From: Fimbriiglobus ruber
GTDB lineage: Bacteria > Planctomycetota > Planctomycetia > Gemmatales > Gemmataceae
Assembly: GCF_002197845.1 (NCBI RefSeq)
Contig: NZ_NIDE01000017.1
Span: forward strand, 1,472,712 to 1,536,711
Direction: 5' to 3'
Length of the DNA stretch: 64,000 bases
The position numbers and the translations under genes were made by a program. Position 1 is the stretch's first letter. The number at the start of each line of letters is the position of its first letter. Below, one piece after another: positions 50,606 through 60,262 of the stretch. The notes beneath the pieces were generated by a model. It made no database searches. It was not told the DNA's origin and saw only the letters and a list, made by a program, of their open reading frames with translations.

Positions 50606-52672
50606 TCACTCCTTGGCCGGTAGCCATTGTACTGCGTCGATGACCACGTAACCGTCTGCGCCGGCGTTGCTCACTTCGACATAACCCGTCTTTCCGGCCT
50701 CGAACGAGAACGTCCCGAGCGACACCCAGGCGCCGTTGATCGGGGCCGCTTTTCGCTGGTTGACCGTGATCGTCGACTCTTCGCCTGCGTGGATAACCTT
50801 GACTGCTACCTTGGTCGCCCGGTTCGCATTGGGTGTGTACGCGAGCCGGACTTCGTACTTCCCGGCCTTCGGCAAATCTGGCCGGAAGCGGGCCCACTGC
50901 TTGCCCCGGTCCGTCCCGCCGTCGTGTCGGTAGCCCTCGCCGACGAATGGGCCGACGGTGCTGCTCGTCGCCTCGAATCCCGTTCGTTCGGCCGCCGGGT
51001 CGTCCACCACCACCCCGGCGAGGGTCTTCGGGTCGATCCCCGCCGGCCGCTTCGGGCCGGTCCAGTCAAGAACCTGCTTGTCCGCGATCAATCGTTCCCG
51101 CAACTTCGGATAGTCCACTGCTTGGACGTCCGTCTTACCGTCGATCGCCAGGACGGCGGCCGTCGCGGCCGACTGGCCCAGAACCATGAACACCGGCTCC
51201 ATCCGGATCGAGCCGTAAGCAATGTGCGATGCCGACAGACAGACCGGGACGAGCAGGTTGGTACACTCGGCCGCCTTCGGCACGAGTGACCGGTACGCGA
51301 CCGGGTACGGCGGGAACCCGCCGACCTGCACGTCTCCCTCGTTCCGAGCGAACCCGGCCTTGGTCACGTACCGCTGGGTGTTGTGCGAGTCCATCGTGTA
51401 CGCCGCGAGGCCAACGGGATCTTCGGCCGTCCGGACGCCGCGGCAGTTGTGCTCGGTCATGACGAACGCCCCGATCATCCGGCGGGCCTCCCGGACGTAT
51501 AACTGGTTTGGCCAGTTGTCGGTGTCTAGAAACTCGTCCTTCGCCAGTGCCCAGGTCTGGAAGTGCTGCCGCACCTTCTCGGGCACCCGCGGGTGATTCG
51601 CCAGCGTCCACATCAGCCCCTGCTGATAGTCGACGTGGTCCTTCCAGATCTTCTCGCGCGTGGCGTAGTCGCCGTCCGGGTAGTCGTAGTTCGCGCCGAT
51701 GTGGTCGGTCGAGATGGCGAAGTTGTTGTTCGCGTCGGTCTTCCGGTTCGGCATGAGCAACGGGTTCCACGGCAGCCGGTGGTCGCCGGCCTCGAAGTTC
51801 CGCAGGAGCAGTTCGTACCGCTTCTCGTCGTACCCGGCCGGCTTGGGCCACGGCCGGCGGTTGACCGGGACGTCGGTCGCGCAGAGGCGGAAGTTGTACG
51901 CCTGCACCCGGCGGTCGCCCTCGCCGTCCGTCCCGGGCGACCCGGCGTGGACTCCGGGAACGAGCCCGCTCGTTGGGTCGCCCGGTTTCAGGTACGGGTC
52001 GACGTTGCGGACGAACTGGTGCGACCGGTCGTGCTTGACTTCCACTCCGTTCAACGTTTCTCCGTAAGTCGCGTTGGCCTCCCGGCCGACGTGGTACGAC
52101 ACCCCGGCCTTCGCCATCAGGTCGCCTTCGTAGGTGGCGTCGATGAAGACCTTCCCGCGGTAGGTCTCACCGGTCTCCATGACGACGGCTGTGATCCGGG
52201 TGCCGTCCTTCCGCACTCCGGCTTTCAGGTCGAGCCGCTGGCCGAAGACGACCGGGACGTTATGCTCCTTCAGCAGGTCGTTATACACCTTCTCCGCGAC
52301 GTGCGGCTCGAACGTCCAGGCGGTGTCCTCGGCCGAATCGTGGCCGCCGCCCTTGTAGGCGGCTCTCGGCTCTCGGGTCCAGACGGCGTCGGCCGCGTAG
52401 TAGGTCTTGATCCGCCGGTAGAACTCGCGGGCGAGCCCGCCGATCGCCTTCTTGTTGCCGATGTCGGTTGCCCCGAGCCCGCCCGAGGTGAGTCCGCCGA
52501 GGTGCTTGCCGGGCTCGATCAGCACGACCGTCTTGCCCATCCGGGCCGCCTGCACCGCGGCGCTGACGCCGCCCGAGGTGCCGCCGTAAACGACAACGGC
52601 GTACTCCCGGTCGGCCGCGGATACGGTCGAACCGGCGACGAGGACGGCGAGGGCGATGAGAGTGGCCCGCAT
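50606..52672 (-). CDS. exported FAD-dependent oxidoreductase with golvesin-like C-terminal domain
   Basis: A 688-aa protein with a cleavable signal peptide (LIALAVLVAGSTVSA). The FAD-binding part (FAD_oxidored, PF12831-type) shows GGTSGGVSAAVQAARMG, HLGGLTSGGLG and the later IDATYEGDLMAKAGVSY. From about residue 560 a beta-sandwich resembling the golvesin C-terminal domain follows (VDDPAAERTGFEATSST; ARFRPDLPKAGKYEVRLAY; VEVSNAGADGYVVIDAVQWLP). Such fusions are common in planctomycetes and may act on polysaccharides or their derivatives outside the cytoplasm; the substrate is unknown. Confidence 0.88.
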   Translation of the reverse strand: MRATLIALAVLVAGSTVSAADREYAVVVYGGTSGGVSAAVQAARMGKTVVLIEPGKHLGGLTSGGLGATDIGNKKAIGGLAREFYRRIKTYYAADAVWTREPRAAYKGGGHDSAEDTAWTFEPHVAEKVYNDLLKEHNVPVVFGQRLDLKAGVRKDGTRITAVVMETGETYRGKVFIDATYEGDLMAKAGVSYHVGREANATYGETLNGVEVKHDRSHQFVRNVDPYLKPGDPTSGLVPGVHAGSPGTDGEGDRRVQAYNFRLCATDVPVNRRPWPKPAGYDEKRYELLLRNFEAGDHRLPWNPLLMPNRKTDANNNFAISTDHIGANYDYPDGDYATREKIWKDHVDYQQGLMWTLANHPRVPEKVRQHFQTWALAKDEFLDTDNWPNQLYVREARRMIGAFVMTEHNCRGVRTAEDPVGLAAYTMDSHNTQRYVTKAGFARNEGDVQVGGFPPYPVAYRSLVPKAAECTNLLVPVCLSASHIAYGSIRMEPVFMVLGQSAATAAVLAIDGKTDVQAVDYPKLRERLIADKQVLDWTGPKRPAGIDPKTLAGVVVDDPAAERTGFEATSSTVGPFVGEGYRHDGGTDRGKQWARFRPDLPKAGKYEVRLAYTPNANRATKVAVKVIHAGEESTITVNQRKAAPINGAWVSLGTFSFEAGKTGYVEVSNAGADGYVVIDAVQWLPAKE

Positions 52673-53213
52673 GAGGATTTCCTGGTCTGGGGGAGAGTGG
52701 TTCCGTCGAGTGGTTTGCCGGGGCGGTCAACGTGTTTCGTCGGAGTTGACGCGGGCCGGCGTCCCGACCCCGCCACGAGAAGTCCCCGCGCGGACACGCC
52801 GAAGATATCACACGTCGTCGCGACCGGCCATTGGTCGCCGTGTTTGTCGATGACGGCGTAGCTCGCAGCGACTCTTTGGCGAAGAGTCCCGGAGCTTTTT
52901 TAGGATGTTGCGCTTGTTTTGGGGACGGGCCACCTCGGGTAAGACCTGTCGCCCCCCCACTGGCCTCCCACTGGGTTCTCCCGGTCTACAGTAGGTGCGG
53001 ACTACAGTAGGTGCGGATCGTAGGACGCCGGCTTTTCAGAGGCCGGCGATAACCCGACCGGACCCCGCGGTGTGACGGGGATGCTTTACTCGCCGAACAC
53101 TTATGGAATATCTCCGCTGTCCGACGTGGAAAAACGAAACGTGCGTGGCGTGATAAAATACCGCCCGAACCAACCCATCCCTCTCCGCACTCCTTCCCGC
53201 TCGGGGCCGCCTC
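52673..53213. other. intergenic region with tandem 16-mer and terminator-like hairpin
   Basis: About 540 bases between divergent genes. A 16-bp unit, ctacagtaggtgcgga, is repeated in tandem (52986-53017). A hairpin with T-run lies at 52860-52901. No protein gene was recognised; short open frames have no family resemblance. Confidence 0.6.
52860..52901 (+). terminator. orphan terminator-like hairpin
   Basis: Outer pair agctc (52860-52864)/gagct (52892-52896), inner stem gactctt (52870-52876)/aagagtc (52882-52888) and a run of six T from 52896. It points plus-strand and has no plus-strand gene just upstream, so it may end an unannotated short transcript. Confidence 0.55.
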
Positions 53214-54275
53214 ATGTTGATTTTTGACGCCCACCTCGACCTGGCGATGAACGCGGTGGACTGGAACCGCGATCTGCGGCTCGCGCTCGCCGAACTGCGC
53301 GCCCACGAAACGCAAATGGGGCTGACCGACCCCGGTCGCTGCACGGCCACGCTCACATTCCCGGAGATGCGGCGGGCCGAGGTGCGGGTCGGCGTGGCGA
53401 CGCTGTTCGCCCGGTGGGAGCCGACGGTCAATCACCCGATCGGGTACACGACGCCCGAGGCGTGCTACGCGGCCGCCCACGCCCAGCTCGCGTACTACCG
53501 GGCGATGGAGCGGTCCGGGTGGGTGCGCATGCTCAAGACCCGGGGCGACCTGGCTGCGCACCTCGACGCCTGCCGGACCACCCCGGCGGCCGTGCCGTTC
53601 GGCTTTGTCCTGAGCATGGAGTGCGCGGACGCGGTCATCGAGCCGGACGACATCGCCGAGTGGTACGCCCACGGCCTGCGGGCGATCGGCATTACGCACT
53701 ACGGCGGGAACCGCTACGGCGGCGGCACCCGGTCCGAACTCGGCCTGGCCGCGGCTGCCCTGCCGCTGTTACGGAAGATCGAAGACCTCGGCATCGCCCT
53801 CGACATGACGCACCTGTCGGACCGGTCGTTCGCCCAGGTCGCGGACATGTTCGGCGGGCGGGTGCTGGCGAGCCACCAGAACGCGCGGAAGTTCTGCGAC
53901 TGGCAGCGGCAGTTTTCGGACGAGCAGATCCGCTTCGTCACCGACCGCGGCGGTGTCCTCGGCATGGCCCTGGACGCGGTCATGCTCCAACCCGGGTGGG
54001 TCCGCGGCGTGTCGAAGCCGGAAGTGACGCTGGAGCGGGTGGCCGAGAACATCGACCACGTCTGCCAACTCGCCGGCAGCGCCAAGCACGTCGGCATCGG
54101 CAGCGACCTCGACGGCGGCTACGGGTACGATCAAACGCCGGCCGACCTGAACACCATCGCCGACCTGCAAAAGCTCGTCGACATCCTCCTCAAGCGCGGC
54201 TACCCCACGCGGGACGTGGAAGCCGTCATGCACGGCAACTGGGCCCGGTTCTTCTCCGAAGTGCTGCCGGCGTAA
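53214..54275 (+). CDS. membrane dipeptidase family (M19) peptidase
   Basis: A 353-aa metal-dependent dipeptidase of the M19/renal dipeptidase type. Metal ligands appear in IFDAHLDLAM (H-x-D), LSMECAD (bridging Glu), THLSDRSF and ASHQNARKF (His), and GIGSDLDGGYG (Asp). No signal peptide: cytoplasmic. It likely hydrolyses dipeptides, possibly with D-residues. Next gene follows 55 bases downstream on the same strand. Confidence 0.92.
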   Translation: MLIFDAHLDLAMNAVDWNRDLRLALAELRAHETQMGLTDPGRCTATLTFPEMRRAEVRVGVATLFARWEPTVNHPIGYTTPEACYAAAHAQLAYYRAMERSGWVRMLKTRGDLAAHLDACRTTPAAVPFGFVLSMECADAVIEPDDIAEWYAHGLRAIGITHYGGNRYGGGTRSELGLAAAALPLLRKIEDLGIALDMTHLSDRSFAQVADMFGGRVLASHQNARKFCDWQRQFSDEQIRFVTDRGGVLGMALDAVMLQPGWVRGVSKPEVTLERVAENIDHVCQLAGSAKHVGIGSDLDGGYGYDQTPADLNTIADLQKLVDILLKRGYPTRDVEAVMHGNWARFFSEVLPA

Positions 54276-54330
54276 AAGCGGGGGCCAAAATTCTCCGGGG
54301 ATAGTTCTCCGCCCCACGCAGGAGACGGCT

Positions 54331-56034
54331 ATGACCCAGTTCGTTCGGCTTGCCGGAATCATGATCCTGTGCATCCTGCTTATCGCAAGTGGAACACTCG
54401 TCTCAACCGGCGACGAGCTTGCGGTCAAAGAGAAGAAGGCCGGCAACACCCCCGCACCCCCACTGGTGATGTTCGGCGGGGATGCCAGCCGGAATATGGC
54501 CAACCTGAAAGACCGTAACATCCCCGCCAACCCGATCCCGGGTGGTCCTGACCAGTTGTGGGTCGCCGACCTCGGCACCCGGGCCTACTGTCAGCCGATC
54601 GTGGCGGGCGGGAAGGTACTGTGCGGAACCAACAACGAGCGGCCCCGGAACAAGCGAGACATCAAAAGGAACGCTGACGGGGATGACGAGCCGATCGATC
54701 TCGGCGTCCTCATGTGCTTCGACGCCAGGACCGGCCGGTTCGAGTGGCAGGCGGTTCACCCAAAGCTGGGGCCGGTGAACGATTGGCCCCGGGAAGGGAT
54801 CTGCTCGACGCCCGCGATCGAAGGCAATCGGGTCTACTACGTCAGCAACCGCTGCACCGTCGTGTGCGTCGATCTGAACGGATTCGCGGACGGCAATCAG
54901 GGCGACCAGAACGAGACGTTTAAGCAGCCGACGGACGCCGACATCGTCTGGGAATTCGACATGATAAAAGAGGGCGGGGTATTCCCGCACAACATGGCGG
55001 CCGGGAGCCCGCTCATCGTCGGCGATCTCCTGTACACCGTTACGGCCAACGGCATGGACGAGGGCCACACCAACCTCCCGGCCCCGGACGCCCCGAGTTT
55101 TGTCGCGCTGAACAAACGCACGGGCAAGCTCGTCTGGCGGAACAGCGACCCGGGCGAAAATGTCATGCACGCCCAGTGGTCGAACCCGGTGTACGGCGAG
55201 TTCGGCGGCCGCCGGCAGGTGATCTTCCCCGGCGGCGACGGGTGGCTACGGGCGTTCGTACCGGAGACTGGTGAGCGGCTCTGGCGGTTCGACGCCAACC
55301 CGAAGAGTGCCAGGTACGAAGTCGGCGGCGTGGGCACCAAGAGCGAATTTATCGGCACGCCGGTCGTCGCTGATGGGAAGGTGTACATTGGTCTCGGCCA
55401 AGACCCGGAGCACACGTCTGGCGTCGGGCACTTTTGGTGCATCGACCCGACCGGTAAGACTGGCGACATCTCGGCCGAGTTGGTGGACAAGATTGAAAAG
55501 GAGGCGGCCGGCCGGGATAAGGTCACTGGCAAACCAAATCCGGCGTCCGCCGTGGTCTGGCACTACGGCGGGGCGGACGACCGCAAGTTCCTCTCCCGCG
55601 ACTACTCGTTCGGCCGGACCATGAGTACCGCGTGCGTCGTCGACGGGGTGGTATACATTGCCGAACTGGTGGGCTGCGTCCACTGTCTCGATGCGAAAAC
55701 CGGTAAGAAATATTGGCAGTACGACCTCAAGAGTTCGATCTGGGGGTCGTGTTACTACGTCGACGGAAAGGTCTACGTCGCCACCGAGAATGGCGACCTG
55801 TTCGTCTTCAAGCACGACAAGAACCCGAGAGTCATCGACGAACTGGATATCCCGGACGCCAGGGACGCGAAAGACTTTAACAGCAAACGGCTGATCAAAC
55901 GGAAGCAGGTGGAGGACGCGTACCTGCTGCACAAGATTGAGTCCGAAGACCCGATCCGGAGTACCCCGGTCGTTGCCGACGGCGTTCTGTACGTGGCGAC
56001 CGAGAAGCGACTGTACGCGTTCGGGAAGAAATGA
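54331..56034 (+). CDS. secreted PQQ-like beta-propeller protein
   Basis: A 567-aa protein with AGGAGA before the ATG and a signal peptide (LAGIMILCILLIASGTLV). Propeller blades of PQQ/BamB-type are visible: VLMCFDARTGRFEWQA, FVALNKRTGKLVWRN, CVHCLDAKTGKKYWQYDL, and VYVATENGDLFVFKH. Proteins of this kind in planctomycetes are often scaffolds; whether it binds PQQ is unknown, and the usual dehydrogenase residues were not seen. Confidence 0.85.
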   Translation: MTQFVRLAGIMILCILLIASGTLVSTGDELAVKEKKAGNTPAPPLVMFGGDASRNMANLKDRNIPANPIPGGPDQLWVADLGTRAYCQPIVAGGKVLCGTNNERPRNKRDIKRNADGDDEPIDLGVLMCFDARTGRFEWQAVHPKLGPVNDWPREGICSTPAIEGNRVYYVSNRCTVVCVDLNGFADGNQGDQNETFKQPTDADIVWEFDMIKEGGVFPHNMAAGSPLIVGDLLYTVTANGMDEGHTNLPAPDAPSFVALNKRTGKLVWRNSDPGENVMHAQWSNPVYGEFGGRRQVIFPGGDGWLRAFVPETGERLWRFDANPKSARYEVGGVGTKSEFIGTPVVADGKVYIGLGQDPEHTSGVGHFWCIDPTGKTGDISAELVDKIEKEAAGRDKVTGKPNPASAVVWHYGGADDRKFLSRDYSFGRTMSTACVVDGVVYIAELVGCVHCLDAKTGKKYWQYDLKSSIWGSCYYVDGKVYVATENGDLFVFKHDKNPRVIDELDIPDARDAKDFNSKRLIKRKQVEDAYLLHKIESEDPIRSTPVVADGVLYVATEKRLYAFGKK

Positions 56035-56153
56035 ACCTGCCCCGGGCGCGGTTCGCTTTTTGGAATTTTCCGCGGCGGTCAACCTGCCGGCGCAGTTACC
56101 ATGATCCCGCGGAAATCGACGACGCCCAAAGTACCCGACGGAGTAACTCGCCC

Positions 56154-56771
56154 ATGACGAACCGATCACGAACGACGCCCACCCTGGCAGTAGGGCTCGG
56201 GATTTTGACGCTGGCTGTCGGCTTGGGAGGCGTGGGTTGCATGACCGCGATGGCCGCCGAGACGAAGGTGCCCGTGGTTTTTACCGAGGGGCACGACACC
56301 GACGCGAAAGACGGCGGGCGGCCGGTCGTGCTGGTGGCCGCGGCGCTCGGCGTGAAGACCGAGGAGTTCCGCGAGGCGTTCAGCGGCGTGACGCCGGCGC
56401 GCAACGGCCGGCCCACGGGCGAAGAAGCCCGGGCCAACAAGGCCGCCTTGATGAAAGTGCTGAAGCCGCTCGGTGTGACCAACGACCGGCTCGACGAGGT
56501 GTCCAACTTCTACCGCTACCAGCCCCAGCGCGGCGAACTCTGGCGGAACACGGCGGCCAAGGCCCACGCGGTCGTGGAGAACGGCAAGATCAAGGAGATC
56601 GTGGTCACGGAACCGGGCGCGGGCTACAGCACGGCCCCCAAAGCGACCGTGCAGGGCATGGAGAAGGTGCGCCTGAAAGTGACCGTCCTGTTCGATAAGG
56701 ATCTGAAAAAGAACGGGTCGGTGAGCGCGGTCGAAATCGTTCCGGCCGAGGCGCCGGGGGCTAACCGCTGA
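56154..56771 (+). CDS. putative lipoprotein, hypothetical
   Basis: A 205-aa protein starting at ATG 56154 with GGAG upstream. Signal with lipobox-like LGGVGCMTA. Mature part: HDTDAKDGGRPVVLVAAALGV, helical FREAFSGVTPARNGRPTGEE, and a beta end IKEIVVTEPGAGYSTAPKAT. GRPTGEEARANKAALMKVLKPLGV looks like a conserved box. No known family assigned. Cotranscribed, perhaps, with the gene before it. Confidence 0.62.
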   Translation: MTNRSRTTPTLAVGLGILTLAVGLGGVGCMTAMAAETKVPVVFTEGHDTDAKDGGRPVVLVAAALGVKTEEFREAFSGVTPARNGRPTGEEARANKAALMKVLKPLGVTNDRLDEVSNFYRYQPQRGELWRNTAAKAHAVVENGKIKEIVVTEPGAGYSTAPKATVQGMEKVRLKVTVLFDKDLKKNGSVSAVEIVPAEAPGANR

Positions 56772-56818
56772 GCCCGAGACGGCGGACCGGAAGGCGCGCA
56801 CGCCACGGAGTGGTCGGG

Positions 56819-58276
56819 ATGGGAACATTTCTCGCGACTGCCGTAATCAGTAGCCTGTTTACCCTCGACGTCCGCGCCCTCGACGCCGTCGAGGGCGGCC
56901 CGGTGGTCTTCGAGGCGACGTTGACGTACCGCGGGAAGAAGCCGCTGGACGTCCACGGGCCGCGGCAGAGCGTGAGCTTCTGGGTGACGGCCCCGCGCGA
57001 GTGGCCGGTCGGGCGCGGGGAATCCGGCCCGGCGGCCGAACTCGGGCCGGACGTCCTCCCGTCCGACCTCCAGCCGGGCGCCAAAATCGTCGCGCGGTTC
57101 AACGTCCACAAGTTGTTCGTGGGGGGCATTCCCCCGGGCACGGCCACCTTCCGGTTCTCGGCCCGGTTGGCCGTGGGTCGGGGCAGCCAAACCGTGCCGG
57201 TGGTCGTCAATCGAAGTGTCACCGTATTGGTCCGCCCGTTCTCCGACGGCGTGGCGGCCGAGCTGGCGAAGGGGTTTAACGAGCGGATCTATTCCATGAG
57301 CCGGCTCGACGGGGCCGCCCACCGCAAGGCCGCGGAACAACTGGCGGCCGAGGTGGCCCACACGCGGCACCCGGAGTTCGTCGCCCAGGCCGTGAAAATG
57401 CTCCGGATCAAACTCCCGCTCGTCGTCCGCCAGGAACTGCGCGACTACGTCACCCGTTTCCCGCGCCACGCCCATCACGTGTACGAAATTGATCTAGAAA
57501 CCGCACTGGCCGACACATCGGAATCGGCTGTCTTCGCCCTCTTCAACGAGTGGCGCGAGGAAGAGGCGAACTGCCCGAACGGAGCCCTGGACGGCCTCCT
57601 GCGCCGGGCGCGGCTCCTGAACAGCACCAAAAACCCGTTCTCGAACAAGGGCGTGATCGGGGAGTGGCTCGAAGCGATCGAACAGGACCTTTCCCGCCCG
57701 GCCAACGATGACGGTGTAGGGAACTGGGTCGTGCCCGGGACGGTGGCGCGAATCCTCCGCGAGAACCGGCCGCCGCCTCGCGTCCCCGACCGGATCATCG
57801 ACCGACTCAAACAGGAGCGGAACGTCTGGCTGCGGGCGTTCGTTTACATCACGTTCGGAGAGGACCGGGTCGGGCGGGCGTGGAGCGAGCAACTCCTGAC
57901 CGACCTCCGGGGTGAAGTCCGTGCGGTGCCGGCCAACCTTCTGACCGAGTGGCTGGCGAGGCTGGACGCGGACGACTTCCGGCTCCGCGACAAGGCGAGC
58001 CAGAGCTTCTTCAAGCACCTCGACCCGAGCCGGGGGTTCCTGGCGGCCGCGGCGAAGGCGACCCGGTCCGCCGAGGTGAAGCACCGCATCGACCTCCTGC
58101 TGGAGATCCCGCCGAACCGTTTCCCCCCGTTCGCCGAGGGCTTGCTGTCCGCGGCCGCGTTCTGCGGCAACCCGGCCGAAAAGCGTGTGGTCGAGATTCT
58201 GGCGGCCGGGCCGCCCGGTCTGCCGGTCGTGGAGAAGTTGAAAGAGCTGCGCGGCAAGCACAAACAAAGCCGCTGA
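56819..58276 (+). CDS. hypothetical protein with HEAT-like C-terminus
   Basis: A 485-aa protein of unknown function. The N-terminal third is beta-rich (PVVFEATLTYRGKKPLDVHG; RFNVHKLFVGGIPPGTATF), similar to an Ig-like or transglutaminase-N-like fold. From about residue 140 it is helical, ending with LARLDADDFRLRDKASQSFF, the planctomycete-style HEAT segment. N-terminus is weakly hydrophobic. Start at ATG 56819 rather than 56810 is a guess. Confidence 0.6.
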   Translation: MGTFLATAVISSLFTLDVRALDAVEGGPVVFEATLTYRGKKPLDVHGPRQSVSFWVTAPREWPVGRGESGPAAELGPDVLPSDLQPGAKIVARFNVHKLFVGGIPPGTATFRFSARLAVGRGSQTVPVVVNRSVTVLVRPFSDGVAAELAKGFNERIYSMSRLDGAAHRKAAEQLAAEVAHTRHPEFVAQAVKMLRIKLPLVVRQELRDYVTRFPRHAHHVYEIDLETALADTSESAVFALFNEWREEEANCPNGALDGLLRRARLLNSTKNPFSNKGVIGEWLEAIEQDLSRPANDDGVGNWVVPGTVARILRENRPPPRVPDRIIDRLKQERNVWLRAFVYITFGEDRVGRAWSEQLLTDLRGEVRAVPANLLTEWLARLDADDFRLRDKASQSFFKHLDPSRGFLAAAAKATRSAEVKHRIDLLLEIPPNRFPPFAEGLLSAAAFCGNPAEKRVVEILAAGPPGLPVVEKLKELRGKHKQSR

Positions 58277-58306
58277 AAAGGTCGTCCCGAGCCCGCGCTC
58301 GCGGCG

Positions 58307-58654
58307 TTACAGCGGAATCGGCAGGATGCCCGACCGGCGGTCGTCGACGTAGAAAACGACGTCGATGGTGGCGCAGTCGGGGATGGCGGCGCGGACGGCG
58401 GCGCGCAGCCGGTCGCGGGCTTCGACCGCCCGCGGGAACCCCGGCCACCGCAGTCGGACCGGGACCGGGCCGACATCCACAGCCGTGTACCCGCCGGTCC
58501 GCCAGGTGACGATCGCCGACGCGGACGTGGCCTCGGGGAACACTTCCTGCATCCAAGCGACCAGGCACATGCGGACGGTGGCCAGCGGCGAAACGGGGCG
58601 GCAACATCGCGCCTCGCGGGCGGCCGGGAGAGTTTCAGTCGTCACGGGCGGCAT
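58307..58654 (-). CDS. small hypothetical protein
   Basis: A 115-aa protein from the ATG at 58654. It contains VRMCLVAWMQEVFPEATSAS and VEARDRLRAAVRAAIPDC, ending with DVVFYVDDRRSGILPIPL. No family recognised. It converges with the HEAT-like gene and leaves 30 bases between stops. It could be a real small protein or a chance frame. Confidence 0.4.
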   Translation of the reverse strand: MPPVTTETLPAAREARCCRPVSPLATVRMCLVAWMQEVFPEATSASAIVTWRTGGYTAVDVGPVPVRLRWPGFPRAVEARDRLRAAVRAAIPDCATIDVVFYVDDRRSGILPIPL

Positions 58655-58820
58655 CTCTGGGATAGTGATCTTATGTCTACATATTGATGTCAAATCGCCC
58701 GGCGGGGAAGTCCGGTTGCCGCTGGTGAAGGGCAAAAAGTCGTTGAGGGGTACGTGCCGGCAGCTGGTTGGGTTGACGGTGTGGGTATGACCTGAGGTCG
58801 ACGACTGAAAAAGCAGAAGC

Positions 58821-60245
58821 CTATGGAGGGGATTGTTTTTTCTCTCGCTCTGTTTCTAGCTCGCGTAAATGTTGAAAAAGAGTATTATTCAGAAGTATGT
58901 CGTTAATTTTATTGGGGGAAAACCCTGATTCTGCCAGAATGCAAGTTTTAATAAGAAATTTAATTTTCTGTATTAGCCAGTAAAGTTCAGAACCATGACT
59001 GGCTGCAATCTTTCCCTCGGGATTTCGCCGTTCGATGTACTGCAGTGTGCTGATTGCTTGGTTTACGAACGCGTCCCTTCTTTTGGACAAAATTGGGTCG
59101 AGTGTAACGCCATATTGCTCTATAAGTCTTCGGAGCAGTGTTTTAAACGTTGGATAGGGCCTGACTCCGATGTGATCCACTATCCACTCCGCATCCTGTG
59201 CTGAAATAACGGAGATGGCGCTTTTAAGTCGACGCTCCTCCTCTTCACGTTGCTCCAATCCCTGCTTGGTGTTTGCGTAGTACAATGCTAAAACTTGCAC
59301 AAGCAAAGTGTAAGTCATATCGATATACGATGGTGGGCCATACTGAATTCCAAAAAAGATAGTGAATGCTCCGGAATATATATCGGATAGTCGCAACCAT
59401 TTTTCTATAAATGGAACAAGATCAACATCCGCCAAGGTGAAAAGCATTTCATTTTTGCGAACAATTTCCGCCTTCTTCCCTTCGGCGTCTGGATGAACCC
59501 TAGGGAAGACGACTCGGATTTCCGGATTCCCGCTTGTATCAGATTGATTCTCGGTTCGCCAGGCGACAAAAGAATCCACATTTTGTGGTGCATCGGCCGC
59601 AAATGTCAGCAGATTCCGGAGGGGGTATACGTATTTTGCTTCAATTTGGTCGACCGAGTGTGTTTCGTCTAATTCGACAAAGAAATTCGCCTGCTCACGG
59701 AATGTGAATTTCTCCGCTTCAGATTTGGAAGAAACACCCATATTTAGTGTGATCGTCGCGTCGGTCAGTCGGCCCGACAGGGGGTTTGGAACGCGATATG
59801 TAGCCAAGGGAACCGTCTGCCCTCGGTATTTTGATGTCGGCAAGGGTGCCGCCTCTCGGTGCAATCCTGATAAGGTGTGAGCCCACGCCGATAGTCCACC
59901 TAACTTGAGAAGGAAACTCTGGAACCTGAAGTCTCCATCAACCTTGAGATGAGCCCCGAAGTATGCACGACTGGCGCGGTAATCCTCTCGGCTGCCAGTG
60001 GCCGAAAACGCACTTGTGCTGGTCAAAAAGCAACCGGTAAGAGTCACAGCCGTTCCGGACGGGGAGTTATCGACCGAACCCAATACAATCTGTCGGTTCT
60101 TACCGGAAAAAGTTTCCTCGCTTCCGATAAGGCCGATTAGCGACAGTCGGAGTTCGCCGTCATTTGATACGTGTAAAGTTCCAGCAACCGAATAATCCTC
60201 TCGTTCCGGAATCCACCAAAAACCTGTACACTCAAACTTCTTCAT
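58821..60245 (-). CDS. ApeA-like HEPN anti-phage protein
   Basis: A 474-aa protein resembling ApeA, a HEPN-domain anti-phage effector. The N-terminal region opens with FECTGFWWIPEREDYSVAGT like the ApeA N-terminal domain, followed by a beta-rich part; the C-terminal region (about 340-460) is helical, with RRDAFVNQAISTLQYIERRN and KIAASHGSELYWLIQKIKFL, fitting the Apea-like HEPN domain. The RNase R-x4-6-H motif is not exact: before the His stand K-IAAS-H and, nine residues away, an Arg. Third gene of a compact operon. AT-richer than neighbours, suggesting transfer. Confidence 0.75.
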   Translation of the reverse strand: MKKFECTGFWWIPEREDYSVAGTLHVSNDGELRLSLIGLIGSEETFSGKNRQIVLGSVDNSPSGTAVTLTGCFLTSTSAFSATGSREDYRASRAYFGAHLKVDGDFRFQSFLLKLGGLSAWAHTLSGLHREAAPLPTSKYRGQTVPLATYRVPNPLSGRLTDATITLNMGVSSKSEAEKFTFREQANFFVELDETHSVDQIEAKYVYPLRNLLTFAADAPQNVDSFVAWRTENQSDTSGNPEIRVVFPRVHPDAEGKKAEIVRKNEMLFTLADVDLVPFIEKWLRLSDIYSGAFTIFFGIQYGPPSYIDMTYTLLVQVLALYYANTKQGLEQREEEERRLKSAISVISAQDAEWIVDHIGVRPYPTFKTLLRRLIEQYGVTLDPILSKRRDAFVNQAISTLQYIERRNPEGKIAASHGSELYWLIQKIKFLIKTCILAESGFSPNKINDILLNNTLFQHLRELETEREKKQSPP

Positions 60246-60262
60246 GCGAGATTCCCCTTGAT

